The notes under the pieces are model-generated. The model did no database searches, was not told the origin of the DNA, and saw only the letters and a list, made by a program, of their open reading frames with translations. A program made the translations under genes and the position numbers. This document shows, piece by piece, positions 35,024-44,990 of a stretch of 64,000 nt of DNA; the first letter of the stretch is position 1; each line of letters starts with the position of its first letter. The stretch is from Dysgonamonadaceae bacterium. Its GTDB lineage: Bacteria > Bacteroidota > Bacteroidia > Bacteroidales > Azobacteroidaceae. The stretch covers positions 1 to 64,000 of the forward strand of contig JAIRKO010000036.1 in assembly GCA_031260045.1 (NCBI GenBank), written 5' to 3'.

Positions 35024-37180
35024 ATGAAAAAAAAATATTATTTAATTATTGCAACGCTGTTTTTGTTTTTCTCAGCGAATGTTGTTGCGGCTCCCGCTAA
35101 TCCCGGTTTGATAAAACTGCGGCAGCCCAGTGGGGAAGAAATTTCCGTTTACCTGCGCGGCGACGAAAAGGTGCATTGGATGGAATCGCCCGACGGGTAT
35201 TCGCTGATGTACGACGACAACAAACGCATCGTGTTTGCCGTAACCGACGACGCGGGCAACATGACGCCTTCGTCAATTGTTTATCGCGACGCCTCGCTAC
35301 GCGCTTCCGTCGGCAACGAGGAAACAGAAAATATTCCGAAAAACCTGCGTTACAGCGCCTCGCAGGTGGAACTGCTGAAAAGCGTGTGGAACATAACGCA
35401 AAGCGCGACGGAACGGGCTGCTTCAAAGGTTACAACGGGAATCATCCGCGCAATTTGTCCGCTGGTGCAATTTCCCGATGCAAGTTTCCAGCACACGCGA
35501 GAAGAATTTGATATGCTGATGAACCAATCCGGATATACCGCCGGCGGCGCAAAGGGAAGCGTGCGCGATTTTTATTATGAAAATTCTTACGGGAACATGC
35601 TTTTGCTTGTTGATGTGGTCGGACCTTATACCGCAAGACATGAGTTAAGTTATTACGGGAAGAACGACCCCCGAACTAACTCGCACATATCCACCGCGCA
35701 CATGATTGAGCTTGCCGGAGAGGTGGCTGACTATGTATTCAAACGTCTGGAAATTACGCCCGCCGATTACGACAACGACAACGACGGTTATATCGACGCT
35801 TTTCATTTTATTTATGCCGGTTACGGGGAAGAATCGAGCGCGGTGGATAATGACATCTGGGCGCATGCGCTGACTGATTTTACGCCCCCTTTTGTTTTTT
35901 CAAATAAAAGGTTAGACCGGTATTCCTGCTCGTCCGAATTACGCGGCAGTACGGGCGCGGACATTGCCCATATCGGGATAGTTTGTCATGAAATGGGACA
36001 TATTTTCGGTTTGCCCGATTTTTATGATACGGACTACGAAAAAACCGGCGGAAACTATTTGGGAACGGGCGATTGGGACTTGATGGGCGGCGGTTCGTGG
36101 AACGGCGTAGAAAAACAAGACGGCTCTTCGCCGGCGCATTTCAATATGCATTCAAAGATACAATTGGGGTGGGTTAAGCCGGTGCTACTCAATTCGGCGA
36201 TAGATATTGTCGATATGCCCTGTTCGGAGGAAAAGCCGGTGGCTTATATTTACAATACTATAAGAGATGGCGAATGTTATGTGTTTGAAAACCGCCAAAA
36301 AAAGGGATTCGATGCAGCCCTTCCCGGATCGGGTTTGTTGATTTACCACGTGGATTGGGTTGACGGGTATAACGACTTTAAAACGGTCAATACCGGGCAT
36401 CCGCAAAAGATGTATCCGGTTTGCGCTTCGTCGGTGTATCAATTTCCGTACAATTCCCCAACGTCGTATGGCAAAATCAACTCCGCCGGTTGTCCTTTTC
36501 CGGGAACTTCCGGCAATACGTCGTTTACGACCGAAACAACGCCTGCGGCTTTTATTTGGGACGGATCGAAAACCGGCTTGTCAATAACGGAAATAAAAGA
36601 AACGAACGGATTGATTTCCTTTAATTTTATGAAACCCGTTTCTTTACCAATCCCACATCTATATTTACCCGTACAGGATTTGAATACGACCGTTTCGGGC
36701 AGATCCGTTCTCTTGACGTGGGAAGCCCCCGCCGCCAATACGCCGGATAAATACGTCGTGTATCGAAACGGTACGTGGTTGGATGATATTACGGCGGACG
36801 TGCAGTTTTATGTTGACGAGGTCGTTCCTTCCGGCAAAACGCATGATTACTGTATTTCGGCGGTTTATGGTGATCAGGAATCGGATAAGATTTGTGTACA
36901 ATACCAATCTTTGACGGGAATGACTGCGCCCAATCTGTCGGATAACATCACAATCGCCCCGAATACCATCAAACAAGGCGAAGTCCTCACCGTTGACTTC
37001 GGCAAGGACTTTGCGGGGGCTGAACTTTCCTTTTATTCCGTTTCCGGGCGGTTGCTGCGGCGCGATGTCGTTTCCGAACAAGTTTACCGACACAGAATAA
37101 ATTTTGCCCCGAGTGTATATATTCTACACATCAGGGCAAAATCGCAAGTTACTATTAGAAAAATTATCGTCGTTCGCTAA
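35024..37180 (+). CDS. Secreted M6-family metallopeptidase with T9SS sorting domain
   Basis: A 718-residue exported peptidase. Residues 1-22 are a signal peptide (AANVVAA region). The N-terminal domain (about 25-110) is of the kind found in immune-inhibitor-A-like enzymes. The M6 catalytic domain has the zinc motif HEMGHIFGLPDFYD (H322 onwards) and the YDNDNDGYIDAF calcium-site-like segment. A fibronectin III-like module lies near 545-635, and the last ~75 residues are a T9SS type A sorting domain (SFYSVSGRLLRR..). It would be a surface or secreted protease. It overlaps the convergent phosphoesterase gene by 4 nt. Confidence 0.92.
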   Translation: MKKKYYLIIATLFLFFSANVVAAPANPGLIKLRQPSGEEISVYLRGDEKVHWMESPDGYSLMYDDNKRIVFAVTDDAGNMTPSSIVYRDASLRASVGNEETENIPKNLRYSASQVELLKSVWNITQSATERAASKVTTGIIRAICPLVQFPDASFQHTREEFDMLMNQSGYTAGGAKGSVRDFYYENSYGNMLLLVDVVGPYTARHELSYYGKNDPRTNSHISTAHMIELAGEVADYVFKRLEITPADYDNDNDGYIDAFHFIYAGYGEESSAVDNDIWAHALTDFTPPFVFSNKRLDRYSCSSELRGSTGADIAHIGIVCHEMGHIFGLPDFYDTDYEKTGGNYLGTGDWDLMGGGSWNGVEKQDGSSPAHFNMHSKIQLGWVKPVLLNSAIDIVDMPCSEEKPVAYIYNTIRDGECYVFENRQKKGFDAALPGSGLLIYHVDWVDGYNDFKTVNTGHPQKMYPVCASSVYQFPYNSPTSYGKINSAGCPFPGTSGNTSFTTETTPAAFIWDGSKTGLSITEIKETNGLISFNFMKPVSLPIPHLYLPVQDLNTTVSGRSVLLTWEAPAANTPDKYVVYRNGTWLDDITADVQFYVDEVVPSGKTHDYCISAVYGDQESDKICVQYQSLTGMTAPNLSDNITIAPNTIKQGEVLTVDFGKDFAGAELSFYSVSGRLLRRDVVSEQVYRHRINFAPSVYILHIRAKSQVTIRKIIVVR

Positions 37181-39183
37181 GGTTTTACGATAAAACGTTC
37201 AGTGTATACGCCGGAAGTTGTTCGGACGTTCAACAGGTAAACGCCGGCGGCAATTCCCGACAGGTTCAACAGGTTGCTCTGCTGTGAAATCACCTGTGCG
37301 CCGGTAAAGGCATACATGCGGACGTCGATAATGGCGTCGGGCGCATCAATACGCACCTGATGGTTGCCTTCGTTGGAAATCCTGAGAGCGTTTGCATTAA
37401 CTCCGTTTATGCCGGTGGCTTCTTTTTCACCGCTACGAACTACCTTGATGCTGTCGAAAAGCGTGGCTTCGCCTTCTGCATTAACCGTATAAGTATCAAT
37501 TTTGATATCCTCAGTAGAAACACGGATATTGCTGAAAGTAGGTTCGCCCGTTTGTCCGAATTTATTGAACATATCGAAGTAGTTGGTAATGCCGTGCTTT
37601 TCAAGACTTGCTTCCATCTCTGCGCGATTGCGCGGATAATACTTTTTCTTTCCCGCCGAATTGTTCAGGAAATAAAGCATACCCTTTTTTACGTTGAAAG
37701 TTCCGCCTTGCTTGCCGGTCATATCGGGCGTATTGCCTGTTGCATCGGGTGCGACGGGAGTAACCGTAGTTTGTTGGGAGATAGCGCCGCTTACGAGGCT
37801 GTATGTCGTTTCGCTGGTAGTGATTACGCCGATAGCCTCGTAAATATGGTCGTGTCCCTGCAACGCGATGTCGATGCCCAGATGTTCAAAAACCTTTGCC
37901 ATACGATTGCGAACTACTTTACTGTCGGCGTCGTCCTGGTGAGACTTGCTGCCGGTGAAAACCGTTTTGTGGTAGGTAACGATACGCCATTTCACATCGG
38001 GATGTAAATTGATTTGGTCTTCCATCCATGTTTCGAGCGCGGCAAAATACGGTTCGCCTTTTTCCCAATCTTCAAAATTGATGACAAGGAAAAGCGCGTC
38101 GCCGCGAACGAAAGAGTAAACCGTGCCGTCCATATCCGTCTTAGCTTCGGGATTAACCATAGCATTGAAAGATTTGTCGGTATTGAAATGATGGAACATG
38201 TTGTGGCGACCTCTCGCCGTGTCGTGATTTCCCTGTACGGGAACGACCGGCAATTTCAGCCATGTGGGCTGCATCCGTTCAAACCATTGTTCCCATTCCC
38301 ATTCGGAATTTTCTACATAGTAAGAACTGTTGATGCCGCGAGGATGATCCGGCGTTACATCATCTCCTTTGTTGGATTCGATATGGTCGCCTGCACAGAG
38401 AAGGAAAGCGGCATTGGGCGTTTTTTTGTGGGCGGCGGTAACGGTACGGGTGGATGCGTCGAAATAATCTTCATTGTGCGCCTGCGTATCGGCGATGTAG
38501 ATAAATTCAAATGCGTCCTTATTGCTTTTAGCCGTGCGGAAAGAACCGGTGCGGAAGTGTCCTTCCTTACCGACGCGGTAGGTGTAAAGTGAATCTGCAT
38601 CTAAGCCTTCGATTAACACTTTATGGCTTACATAACTGCGCTTTTCGTAAAGTTCGAAGACTTTTGGAGAGTTCGGATCATCCACAAATGTGTAAGGATT
38701 GTTAAAGTTATACGGGTTCGTTGTGGTGTATTTTCCGGATACTTCGAGGTTTTGAGAGTTGTTGTAGACCAAGTCGTTGACCTCATTTTCCGTTGCTTCG
38801 ATACGAGTGGTGTTGCAAAATCCGTCATTGCCGTCGCCTTTAACATACTCAAGATACTGACCGGTTTGACCTGCATTGGTGTACCAAGTAATACCTATGC
38901 GCGAAGTCGGGTCTCCATTAATGGTAGCCACAATGTTGAAAGGACGTTCCTTCGGAACAAGAAGGTTTACGGCTATCGCCGGACTTAACCCCTTGACAAG
39001 GGCGCGTTTGTAGCGCGTCCACGAAGGGACGGTGAAATTTTCCGCTATCAATTCTTCTACGGAGAAAGGTCCTGCCGAAGTATTTGCACGAGCGGAAACA
39101 GTGGACAAGATGGAGGTGGCGCCAAACAGTCCCAATCCTCCGGAGGCTAAAAGCCCTGATTTAATAAATTCTCTTTTTTTCAT
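37177..39183 (-). CDS. Secreted metallophosphoesterase (purple acid phosphatase-like) with T9SS sorting domain
   Basis: A 668-residue protein. The N terminus KKREFIKSGLLASGGLGLFGA looks Tat-like but has KR where RR is usual. A fibronectin-like N-terminal domain (about 55-205) precedes the calcineurin-like phosphoesterase core: YIADTQAH (first metal aspartate), AGDHIES, VQGNHDTARG and LQGHDHIYE. This layout is that of purple acid phosphatases. The last ~80 residues form a T9SS sorting domain (YAFTGAQVIS..GVYLLNVRT). It probably releases phosphate from organic substrates at the cell surface. Confidence 0.9.
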   Translation of the reverse strand: MKKREFIKSGLLASGGLGLFGATSILSTVSARANTSAGPFSVEELIAENFTVPSWTRYKRALVKGLSPAIAVNLLVPKERPFNIVATINGDPTSRIGITWYTNAGQTGQYLEYVKGDGNDGFCNTTRIEATENEVNDLVYNNSQNLEVSGKYTTTNPYNFNNPYTFVDDPNSPKVFELYEKRSYVSHKVLIEGLDADSLYTYRVGKEGHFRTGSFRTAKSNKDAFEFIYIADTQAHNEDYFDASTRTVTAAHKKTPNAAFLLCAGDHIESNKGDDVTPDHPRGINSSYYVENSEWEWEQWFERMQPTWLKLPVVPVQGNHDTARGRHNMFHHFNTDKSFNAMVNPEAKTDMDGTVYSFVRGDALFLVINFEDWEKGEPYFAALETWMEDQINLHPDVKWRIVTYHKTVFTGSKSHQDDADSKVVRNRMAKVFEHLGIDIALQGHDHIYEAIGVITTSETTYSLVSGAISQQTTVTPVAPDATGNTPDMTGKQGGTFNVKKGMLYFLNNSAGKKKYYPRNRAEMEASLEKHGITNYFDMFNKFGQTGEPTFSNIRVSTEDIKIDTYTVNAEGEATLFDSIKVVRSGEKEATGINGVNANALRISNEGNHQVRIDAPDAIIDVRMYAFTGAQVISQQSNLLNLSGIAAGVYLLNVRTTSGVYTERFIVKP

Positions 39184-39305
39184 TTTTGTTTACATTAAAT
39201 AATTTGGTTTTCTAATCCGCTGCAAATATCCGCTCATTTTGTAACAATATTATTACAGAAAAATTACGGTTTTGTTAAGTTTTGTTGGGGTGGATGATGA
39301 TGTAG

Positions 39306-39350
39306 TCCGTCACCAGCGAACCGTAAAGCGGTATAGCAATTCAGAGAATA
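39306..39350. repeat. Half copy of the dispersed intergenic repeat
   Basis: CCGTCACCAGCGAACCGTAAAGCGG followed by TAGCAATTCAG; a diverged half element before the amidophosphoribosyltransferase gene. Confidence 0.5.
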
Positions 39351-39393
39351 CCTTTCACGTCTCCGCACCTTCGCGTGCAAACACCGCAACCGA

Positions 39394-39425
39394 TTTGCGT
39401 TTCCCAATATTTGTCCATACCTTTG
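39394..39425 (+). promoter_or_regulatory. Promoter of the amidophosphoribosyltransferase gene
   Basis: TTTG at 39394-39397 and TACCTTTG at 39418-39425, spacing 20 bp, 45 nt before the ATG at 39470. It supports this start over the frame that opens at 39272. Confidence 0.65.
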
Positions 39426-39469
39426 CGCATCCATTTAAATACGCTATTCTCAAAAATTTACTTGATACA

Positions 39470-41335
39470 ATGGAAGCTATCAAACATGAATGTGGAATCG
39501 CATTAATCCGCCTATTAAAACCGATTGAGTTTTACGAAGAAAAATACGGCTCCCGGCAGTATGGACTTAACAAACTCTACCTCCTGATGGAAAAACAGCA
39601 CAACCGCGGACAGGAGGGCGCCGGAATCGGTTGCGTCAGCATGAATACCCCCCCCGGCGCGGAATATATCTCCCGCGAACGCGCTTTGGGCAGCGGCGCG
39701 ATACAGAGCGTTTTTCAAAAAGCGCACAACCAAATTAAAAATACCCCCCCCGATACGCCTTATGAAAATATCCCCTTTTGCGGCGAAGTATACATGGGGC
39801 ATTTGCGCTACAGCACAACCGGACGTTCGGGCATTGCTTACGTTCATCCTTTCCTGCGGCGCAACAATTTCCGCTCCCGGAGTTTAATGCTTTGCGGAAA
39901 TTTTAATATGACCAATGTGGACGAAATTTTTAAGCATCTTATCAATCAGGGACAACATCCCCGCCTATATTCCGATACCTTGCTGATGCTCGAAATGATG
40001 GGGCATTACCTTGACGAAGAAGTACAGCATTTGTATGAATTGTTCAAGTCGAAATACAGCGACGGCGCTCTCCTCAACCGAAAAATCGCCGAAAATATAG
40101 ATATAGGGCATATCCTGCGGCGGTCGTCTCAAATGTGGGACGGAGGATATGCGATTTGCGGCGTAACCGGAAATACCGATATGTTTGTTATGCGCGACCC
40201 CAACGGGATTCGTTCCGCATTTTATTATCATAACGACGAAATCGCCGTTGTCGCTTCGGAAAGACCGGTTATCCAAACCGTGATGAACGTGAAAACGGAA
40301 AACGTATGGGAACTTATGCCCGGACAGGCTTTTCTCGTGAAACAAAACGGCGAAATGGCGTTGGAACAAATTCAGGAAGCGAACAATATTGCGCCCTGCT
40401 CTTTCGAGCGGATTTATTTTTCGCGCGGCTCCGACCGCGATATTTACAGGGAACGTAAAATGCTGGGGCGGCAGTTATTGGAACCGATCCTGAAAGTGAT
40501 TGACTACGATTTGGACAATACCGTTTTTTCTTTTATTCCCAATACGGCGGAAGTCGCTTTTTTCGGTATGATGGAAGGCTTTGAACATTATCTCGACGAA
40601 CGGAAAAAACAACTGATTAAGAACCATACCGACGAATTGTCGGAAGCGGATTTGGAACGCATTCTCAGCATGAAAATCCGCCGGGAAAAAGTGGCGCTGA
40701 AAGATATTAAACTGAGAACTTTTATTACCGAAAACGACAGCCGTGACGATTTAGCCGCCCACGTTTACGACATCTCCTACGGTTCGATTTTCGCCGGAAA
40801 AGACAATTTGGTGGTTATCGACGACAGCATTGTGCGGGGAACAACTTTAAAACAGAGTATTATAAAAATTCTCGACCGCTTGGAGCCTCGCAAAATCGTT
40901 ATTGTTTCTTCGTCGCCGCAAATCCGTTATCCCGATTGCTACGGCATAGACATGAACCGGATGGAGGAATTTGTCGCTTTCCGTGCCACCGTCGCGCTGC
41001 TGAAAGAACGCGGAATGCAAAGCATTATCAACGAAACTTACGAAAAATGCAAAACCCAGTTGAGTTTGCCGAAAGAAAAAATAGTGAATTACGTTAAAGA
41101 TATTTACAGTCCGTTTACGGCGGAAGAAATCGCCCAAAAAATCGCCCAAATACTGACGCCGGAAGGTACAAAGGCGGATGTGCACATTGTTTATCAGTCT
41201 TTGGAAGGGCTGCATAAAGCCTGCCCCAACCACAAAGGCGACTGGTATTTTTCGGGGAATTATCCGACGCCAGGGGGGAACAAAATCGTAACCGGCGCTT
41301 TTATGAATTATTGCGAATCCATACATTTTTTGTGA
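39470..41335 (+). CDS. Amidophosphoribosyltransferase (long PurF-like form)
   Basis: PurF-type enzymes make phosphoribosylamine from PRPP and glutamine, the first step of purine synthesis. The 621-residue protein is longer than classic PurF (about 500). The Ntn glutaminase domain begins MEAIKHECGIALIRL with the nucleophile cysteine at position 8, so an N-terminal propeptide of 7 residues would have to be removed. The PRPP-binding loop VVIDDSIVRGTTL lies near residue 450. Extra sequence sits around 335-430 and at the C terminus. Bacteroidota often carry this long form beside a normal PurF. It has its own promoter. Confidence 0.88.
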   Translation: MEAIKHECGIALIRLLKPIEFYEEKYGSRQYGLNKLYLLMEKQHNRGQEGAGIGCVSMNTPPGAEYISRERALGSGAIQSVFQKAHNQIKNTPPDTPYENIPFCGEVYMGHLRYSTTGRSGIAYVHPFLRRNNFRSRSLMLCGNFNMTNVDEIFKHLINQGQHPRLYSDTLLMLEMMGHYLDEEVQHLYELFKSKYSDGALLNRKIAENIDIGHILRRSSQMWDGGYAICGVTGNTDMFVMRDPNGIRSAFYYHNDEIAVVASERPVIQTVMNVKTENVWELMPGQAFLVKQNGEMALEQIQEANNIAPCSFERIYFSRGSDRDIYRERKMLGRQLLEPILKVIDYDLDNTVFSFIPNTAEVAFFGMMEGFEHYLDERKKQLIKNHTDELSEADLERILSMKIRREKVALKDIKLRTFITENDSRDDLAAHVYDISYGSIFAGKDNLVVIDDSIVRGTTLKQSIIKILDRLEPRKIVIVSSSPQIRYPDCYGIDMNRMEEFVAFRATVALLKERGMQSIINETYEKCKTQLSLPKEKIVNYVKDIYSPFTAEEIAQKIAQILTPEGTKADVHIVYQSLEGLHKACPNHKGDWYFSGNYPTPGGNKIVTGAFMNYCESIHFL

Positions 41336-41416
41336 TGGGATACAATATATTAACTGTTCTTTCCGTTATTATAACCGTAGGCGGAAAAGAAAACCATTTA
41401 TCAAAAACAAATAGTT

Positions 41417-42328
41417 ATGAAAACACGTTATCTTGACCCCAAAAATGATTTGACTTTTAAACGGATTTTCGGCGAACATCCGCATCTGCTCATTAGTTTC
41501 CTTAATGCTTTGATGCCGTTGCCGCCCAATCGTTTAATTGAACGGCTTGAATATTTGTCGCCCGAACAGGTGCCGGAACATCCGCTGGGGAAAAACTCCA
41601 TTGTTGATGTGAAATGCACCGATAATCAGGGGCGTCGGTTTATCGTTGAAATGCAAATGTATTGGAGCGAGGTTTTCAAAAGTCGCATGGTGTTTAATGC
41701 TTCCAAAGCATACGTGCGCCAGATAGGCAAAAGGGAAAGTTATCGCTTGCTGCAACCCGTTTACGGATTGGGCATCCTCAACGATACGTTTGATAATAAG
41801 ACCGAAGAATTTTATCATCACTACCAGACCATTAACCGCTACAATACCGAAGAAGTTATTGAAGGACTTGAATTTATTATGGTGGAATTGCCTAAATTCA
41901 AGCCCGCGAAATGGTCGGATCGCAAGATGGCGGTGCTGTGGCTCCGGTTTCTCAGCGAAGTGGAAGACGAAACGCAAAATGTTTCCGCCGACCTGCTGGA
42001 AAATAAGGAAATACAGGAAGCGCTTTCACTCTGCGAAGAGGGCGCGTTTACGCCGAAAGAATTGGAGCGTTACGATCAATACTGGGATTATATCCGCAGG
42101 GAAAAAGGCATCGCAGACCAAGCGCGAATAGAAGGCTTGATGGAAGGCAGAATGAAAGGTGAAGCAATAGGTGAAGCAAAAGGCAGAACACAAGGCAAAG
42201 CCGAAGAACTGCAAAGAATAGTTCTAACCGCTCATCAAAACAAACTTTCTATTGAGCAGATACAGGCGTTTTCCGGTCTAAGTAAAGATGGCATTCTTGA
42301 AATTCTTAAGCGAAATAAAAATACGTAA
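41417..42328 (+). CDS. Rpn-family PD-(D/E)XK nuclease/putative transposase
   Basis: A 303-residue protein of the Rpn / PDDEXK_2 group. The N terminus LDPKNDLTFKRIFGEHPHLLISFLNALM is diagnostic. The nuclease core has the aspartate in NSIVDVKC and the E-x-Q in RFIVEMQMYW. Near residues 235-260 there is a Gly/Lys/Glu-rich low-complexity run (GLMEGRMKGEAIGEAKG), common in this family. Members promote recombination or act in phage defence; many are selfish, multicopy genes. It sits directly before the T9SS cluster but need not be functionally linked to it. Confidence 0.9.
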   Translation: MKTRYLDPKNDLTFKRIFGEHPHLLISFLNALMPLPPNRLIERLEYLSPEQVPEHPLGKNSIVDVKCTDNQGRRFIVEMQMYWSEVFKSRMVFNASKAYVRQIGKRESYRLLQPVYGLGILNDTFDNKTEEFYHHYQTINRYNTEEVIEGLEFIMVELPKFKPAKWSDRKMAVLWLRFLSEVEDETQNVSADLLENKEIQEALSLCEEGAFTPKELERYDQYWDYIRREKGIADQARIEGLMEGRMKGEAIGEAKGRTQGKAEELQRIVLTAHQNKLSIEQIQAFSGLSKDGILEILKRNKNT

Positions 42329-42357
42329 AGTCGTAGCGAATAACGGCTATGTTATGA

Positions 42358-43380
42358 ATGAAAAAAAAGTTTCTTCCGATAGTAATAATCATCCTGATGG
42401 GGTATTCATCCGTAAAAGCTCAGTTCGACACGCAGTTAAGCAATTACTGGGCAACCATCGGTTATTTTAATCCTGCCTATGCCGGGCAATCGGGAAATCT
42501 GGAAGCAACGTTAATGAGCCGTATCCAGTGGTTGGGAGTCGCCGATGCGCCGCGAACCACGATTCTTACTGCCAACATGCCCCGACAGTTGTTGGGAAAA
42601 ATACATGGCTTCGGCGCTTTGATTTATAACGACCGCATCGGTTTGTTCAGCGCTACCGCCTATTACGGACAATACGCATGGAAGAAAAAACTGTTCAAAG
42701 GCGATTTCAGCATCGGTCTGCAAGGCGGCTACATCACGCAATCGTTTGACGGAACCAGAGTGTATATTCCCGAAAATAACGACTACCACAGCGCCATTGA
42801 TGAAGCCATTCCCACCAGCGCGGTGTCCGGTAGCGGGATTGACCTTTCCCTCGGCGTATTTTATCAGAGGGAAAAATGGTTTGCCGGTTTATCGGTCAAT
42901 CACTTGTTGGCGCCGCGTATAAAGTCGGATGAAAATTATGTTTTTGAAATACCGCGTTCATTTTATTTTGTTGGCGGATACAATATACCGTTAAACAATC
43001 CGTTATTAGAATTGCAATCTTCATTGTTGTTAAAAACAATGCAAATGAGTTCTTACTCTTTGAATTCCGATTCTTTAACGGAAAAAATCAAAGGGAACTC
43101 GTTGAAAGCGATGTTACAGAACAGTCAGGCGGATATTTCCGTTCGGGTAATTTATGATAAAAAGTTTTGGGGCGGCTTATCCTTGCGCTATGGCGATGCA
43201 ATCGTATTGATGCTCGGAGGAAAATTCAAAATGATAGAAGCCGGTTATGCCTACGATTTCCCGATTTCGCGAATCATTAAAACATCGACAGGTAGCCACG
43301 AACTGTTTGTGAGGTACAGCATGGATTTAAATTTGAAAAAGAAAGGAAAATACAAACATAAAAGTATTCGAATATTATAG
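42358..43380 (+). CDS. porP: PorP/SprF-family type IX secretion outer-membrane protein
   Basis: A 340-residue outer-membrane protein. Residues 1-21 are a signal peptide. The N-terminal motif FNPAYAGQSGNLEATLMSRIQW is typical for PorP/SprF. The remainder alternates beta-strand-like segments and ends with strands FVRYSMDLNL. Members link secreted cargo or the PorK/N ring to the outer membrane in the T9SS. It is the first of five T9SS genes in the order porP-K-L-M-N, as in Porphyromonas. The ATG at 42358 was used; no strong promoter was found just upstream. Confidence 0.93.
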   Translation: MKKKFLPIVIIILMGYSSVKAQFDTQLSNYWATIGYFNPAYAGQSGNLEATLMSRIQWLGVADAPRTTILTANMPRQLLGKIHGFGALIYNDRIGLFSATAYYGQYAWKKKLFKGDFSIGLQGGYITQSFDGTRVYIPENNDYHSAIDEAIPTSAVSGSGIDLSLGVFYQREKWFAGLSVNHLLAPRIKSDENYVFEIPRSFYFVGGYNIPLNNPLLELQSSLLLKTMQMSSYSLNSDSLTEKIKGNSLKAMLQNSQADISVRVIYDKKFWGGLSLRYGDAIVLMLGGKFKMIEAGYAYDFPISRIIKTSTGSHELFVRYSMDLNLKKKGKYKHKSIRIL

Positions 43381-43384
43381 ATAA

Positions 43385-43440
43385 GGATGTGTGAAAAATT
43401 AATTTATGGTAATGAGTAAACGAGTTAACTTGTTTATTAT
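43385..43440. repeat. Inverted-repeat element between porP and gldK
   Basis: TGTGTGAAAAATTAATT (43388-43404) and the palindrome GTAAACGAGTTAACTTGTTTA (43416-43436) are the reverse-complement relatives of 12800-12858 before sufB. Confidence 0.7.
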
Positions 43441-43548
43441 AATGTAAAAATAATTATGAACATTTACTTAAAATATGAAATCCGCCCGTAAAAACAAAAT
43501 ATAAAGCGGGTTCCATATGACCTTTATAAAACAAAATATTATGTGCAT

Positions 43549-44973
43549 ATGAAAAATTTTATTTTCTTAGCCTTACTGACATTTTTTATTGTCTCTTGCG
43601 GAAGATCGCTTTCGGGCGACGGAGGCGAACTTATCGGCGCAGGCGTTCCCGCTTGGAGCGAACCGAGTCCGCATGGTATGGTACTGATTAAAAGAGGGGC
43701 TTATGATATGGGTCCTGCCGCTCATGATTCTTTATGGGGCGTCTATCAAGACCCGAAAGGCGTTTCCGTTGACGCTTTCTGGATGGACGAAACGGAAGTT
43801 ACCAATGCCGAATACCGGCAATTTGTCTATTGGGTGAGGGATTCGATTATCCGCGAGCGGCTTTACAGCGCCGGAGACGATTCTTATAAAATCACGGAAG
43901 ACCGAAATGGAGACCCGATTGAGCCTCCTGTTTTGAATTGGAATAAACCGATACCTTCCGAACGGAAAGCCTCCGAAGACGAACTGGCGGTTCTACGTAG
44001 CGTGTATTGGACAAATCCGATTACCGGCGAAACAAAATTAGACCACAAACAGTTGGTTTACCGATACTCCGTTTTCGACGCAACCGGTTATGCTTTAAGG
44101 CGCAACCGCTTAAACCCCGCCGACAGGATAAGGAACACCGACATCAAAGTTGATCTTGACGAGGTAACGATGATTTCCAAAGATACGGCGTATATTGATG
44201 AACAAGGGCGGATTATTTCCGAAACAATTACCCGTCCGCTAAGTTCCATCTGGGATTTCCTGCACACATACCTTGTAAATATTTATCCCGACGAAACGGT
44301 TTGGGTAAACGATTTCAACAATGCCTACAACGAACCCTATATGCGCCTCTATTTCAACCATCCCGGATACAACGACTATCCGGTAGTGGGCGTTTCGTGG
44401 GAACAGGCAAGCGCCTTTTGCGTTTGGCGAACCGAATACCTGAAAAGGTCGATGGACGGCAGATTCAGGAACACCATTGAGCCTTACCGTTTACCGACGG
44501 AAGCGGAATTTGAATACGCGGCAAGAAGCGGGAAATCGGAAAACATTTATCCGTGGGCAGCAAACGGCGTTACCAGCACAAAAGGCTGTTTTCTCGGCAA
44601 CTTTAAACCGGGTGAAGGCAATTACGCAAAAGACTCTCACTTGATTACCGCCAAAGTGGCTTCTTTCTCGCCCAACGAATTCGGTCTCTACGACATGGCT
44701 GGCAACGTGGCGGAATGGACGTCGACCGCATACCTTGAATCGGGACCTGAAATGATGAGCGATCTAAATCCCGAATACCGTTACAATGCGGCAAAAGAAG
44801 ACCCTTACGCGCTGAAAAAGAAAGTCGTTCGCGGAGGCTCGTGGAAAGATGTCGCGCATTTTATCCGTTCCGATATGCGTTCTTTCGAATATCAGAACGA
44901 ACAGCGTTCTTATGTCGGTTTCCGTTGCGTCCGCACGCATGTCGGCTTCTCAACGGCAAAAGGAAAAAAATAA
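43549..44973 (+). CDS. gldK: GldK/PorK lipoprotein, type IX secretion ring component
   Basis: A 474-residue lipoprotein of the formylglycine-generating-enzyme (SUMF1) fold. The signal ends in the lipobox FIVSCG. The fold is shown by ..GAYDMGPA.., WMDETEVTNAEYRQFVYW, PVVGVSWEQASAFC, RLPTEAEFEYAAR and the closing VVRGGSW..GFRCVR. GldK pairs with GldN to form the periplasmic ring of the T9SS. ATG 43549 is preferred over the in-frame GTG at 43543. It is followed 17 nt later by gldL. Confidence 0.95.
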   Translation: MKNFIFLALLTFFIVSCGRSLSGDGGELIGAGVPAWSEPSPHGMVLIKRGAYDMGPAAHDSLWGVYQDPKGVSVDAFWMDETEVTNAEYRQFVYWVRDSIIRERLYSAGDDSYKITEDRNGDPIEPPVLNWNKPIPSERKASEDELAVLRSVYWTNPITGETKLDHKQLVYRYSVFDATGYALRRNRLNPADRIRNTDIKVDLDEVTMISKDTAYIDEQGRIISETITRPLSSIWDFLHTYLVNIYPDETVWVNDFNNAYNEPYMRLYFNHPGYNDYPVVGVSWEQASAFCVWRTEYLKRSMDGRFRNTIEPYRLPTEAEFEYAARSGKSENIYPWAANGVTSTKGCFLGNFKPGEGNYAKDSHLITAKVASFSPNEFGLYDMAGNVAEWTSTAYLESGPEMMSDLNPEYRYNAAKEDPYALKKKVVRGGSWKDVAHFIRSDMRSFEYQNEQRSYVGFRCVRTHVGFSTAKGKK

Positions 44974-44990
44974 CCGTAAATTTATAAATC

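Noticed and set aside
37177..37180. Possible frameshift or fusion between M6 peptidase and phosphoesterase
   Set aside because: The genes are convergent and both have complete sorting domains; a 4-nt overlap of stops is ordinary.
39272..39469. N-terminal extension of the amidophosphoribosyltransferase
   Set aside because: The region contains a half repeat and the promoter; family homology starts at 39470.
41417..42328. Insertion sequence carrying the Rpn-type gene
   Set aside because: No terminal inverted repeats or target duplications were seen around it.
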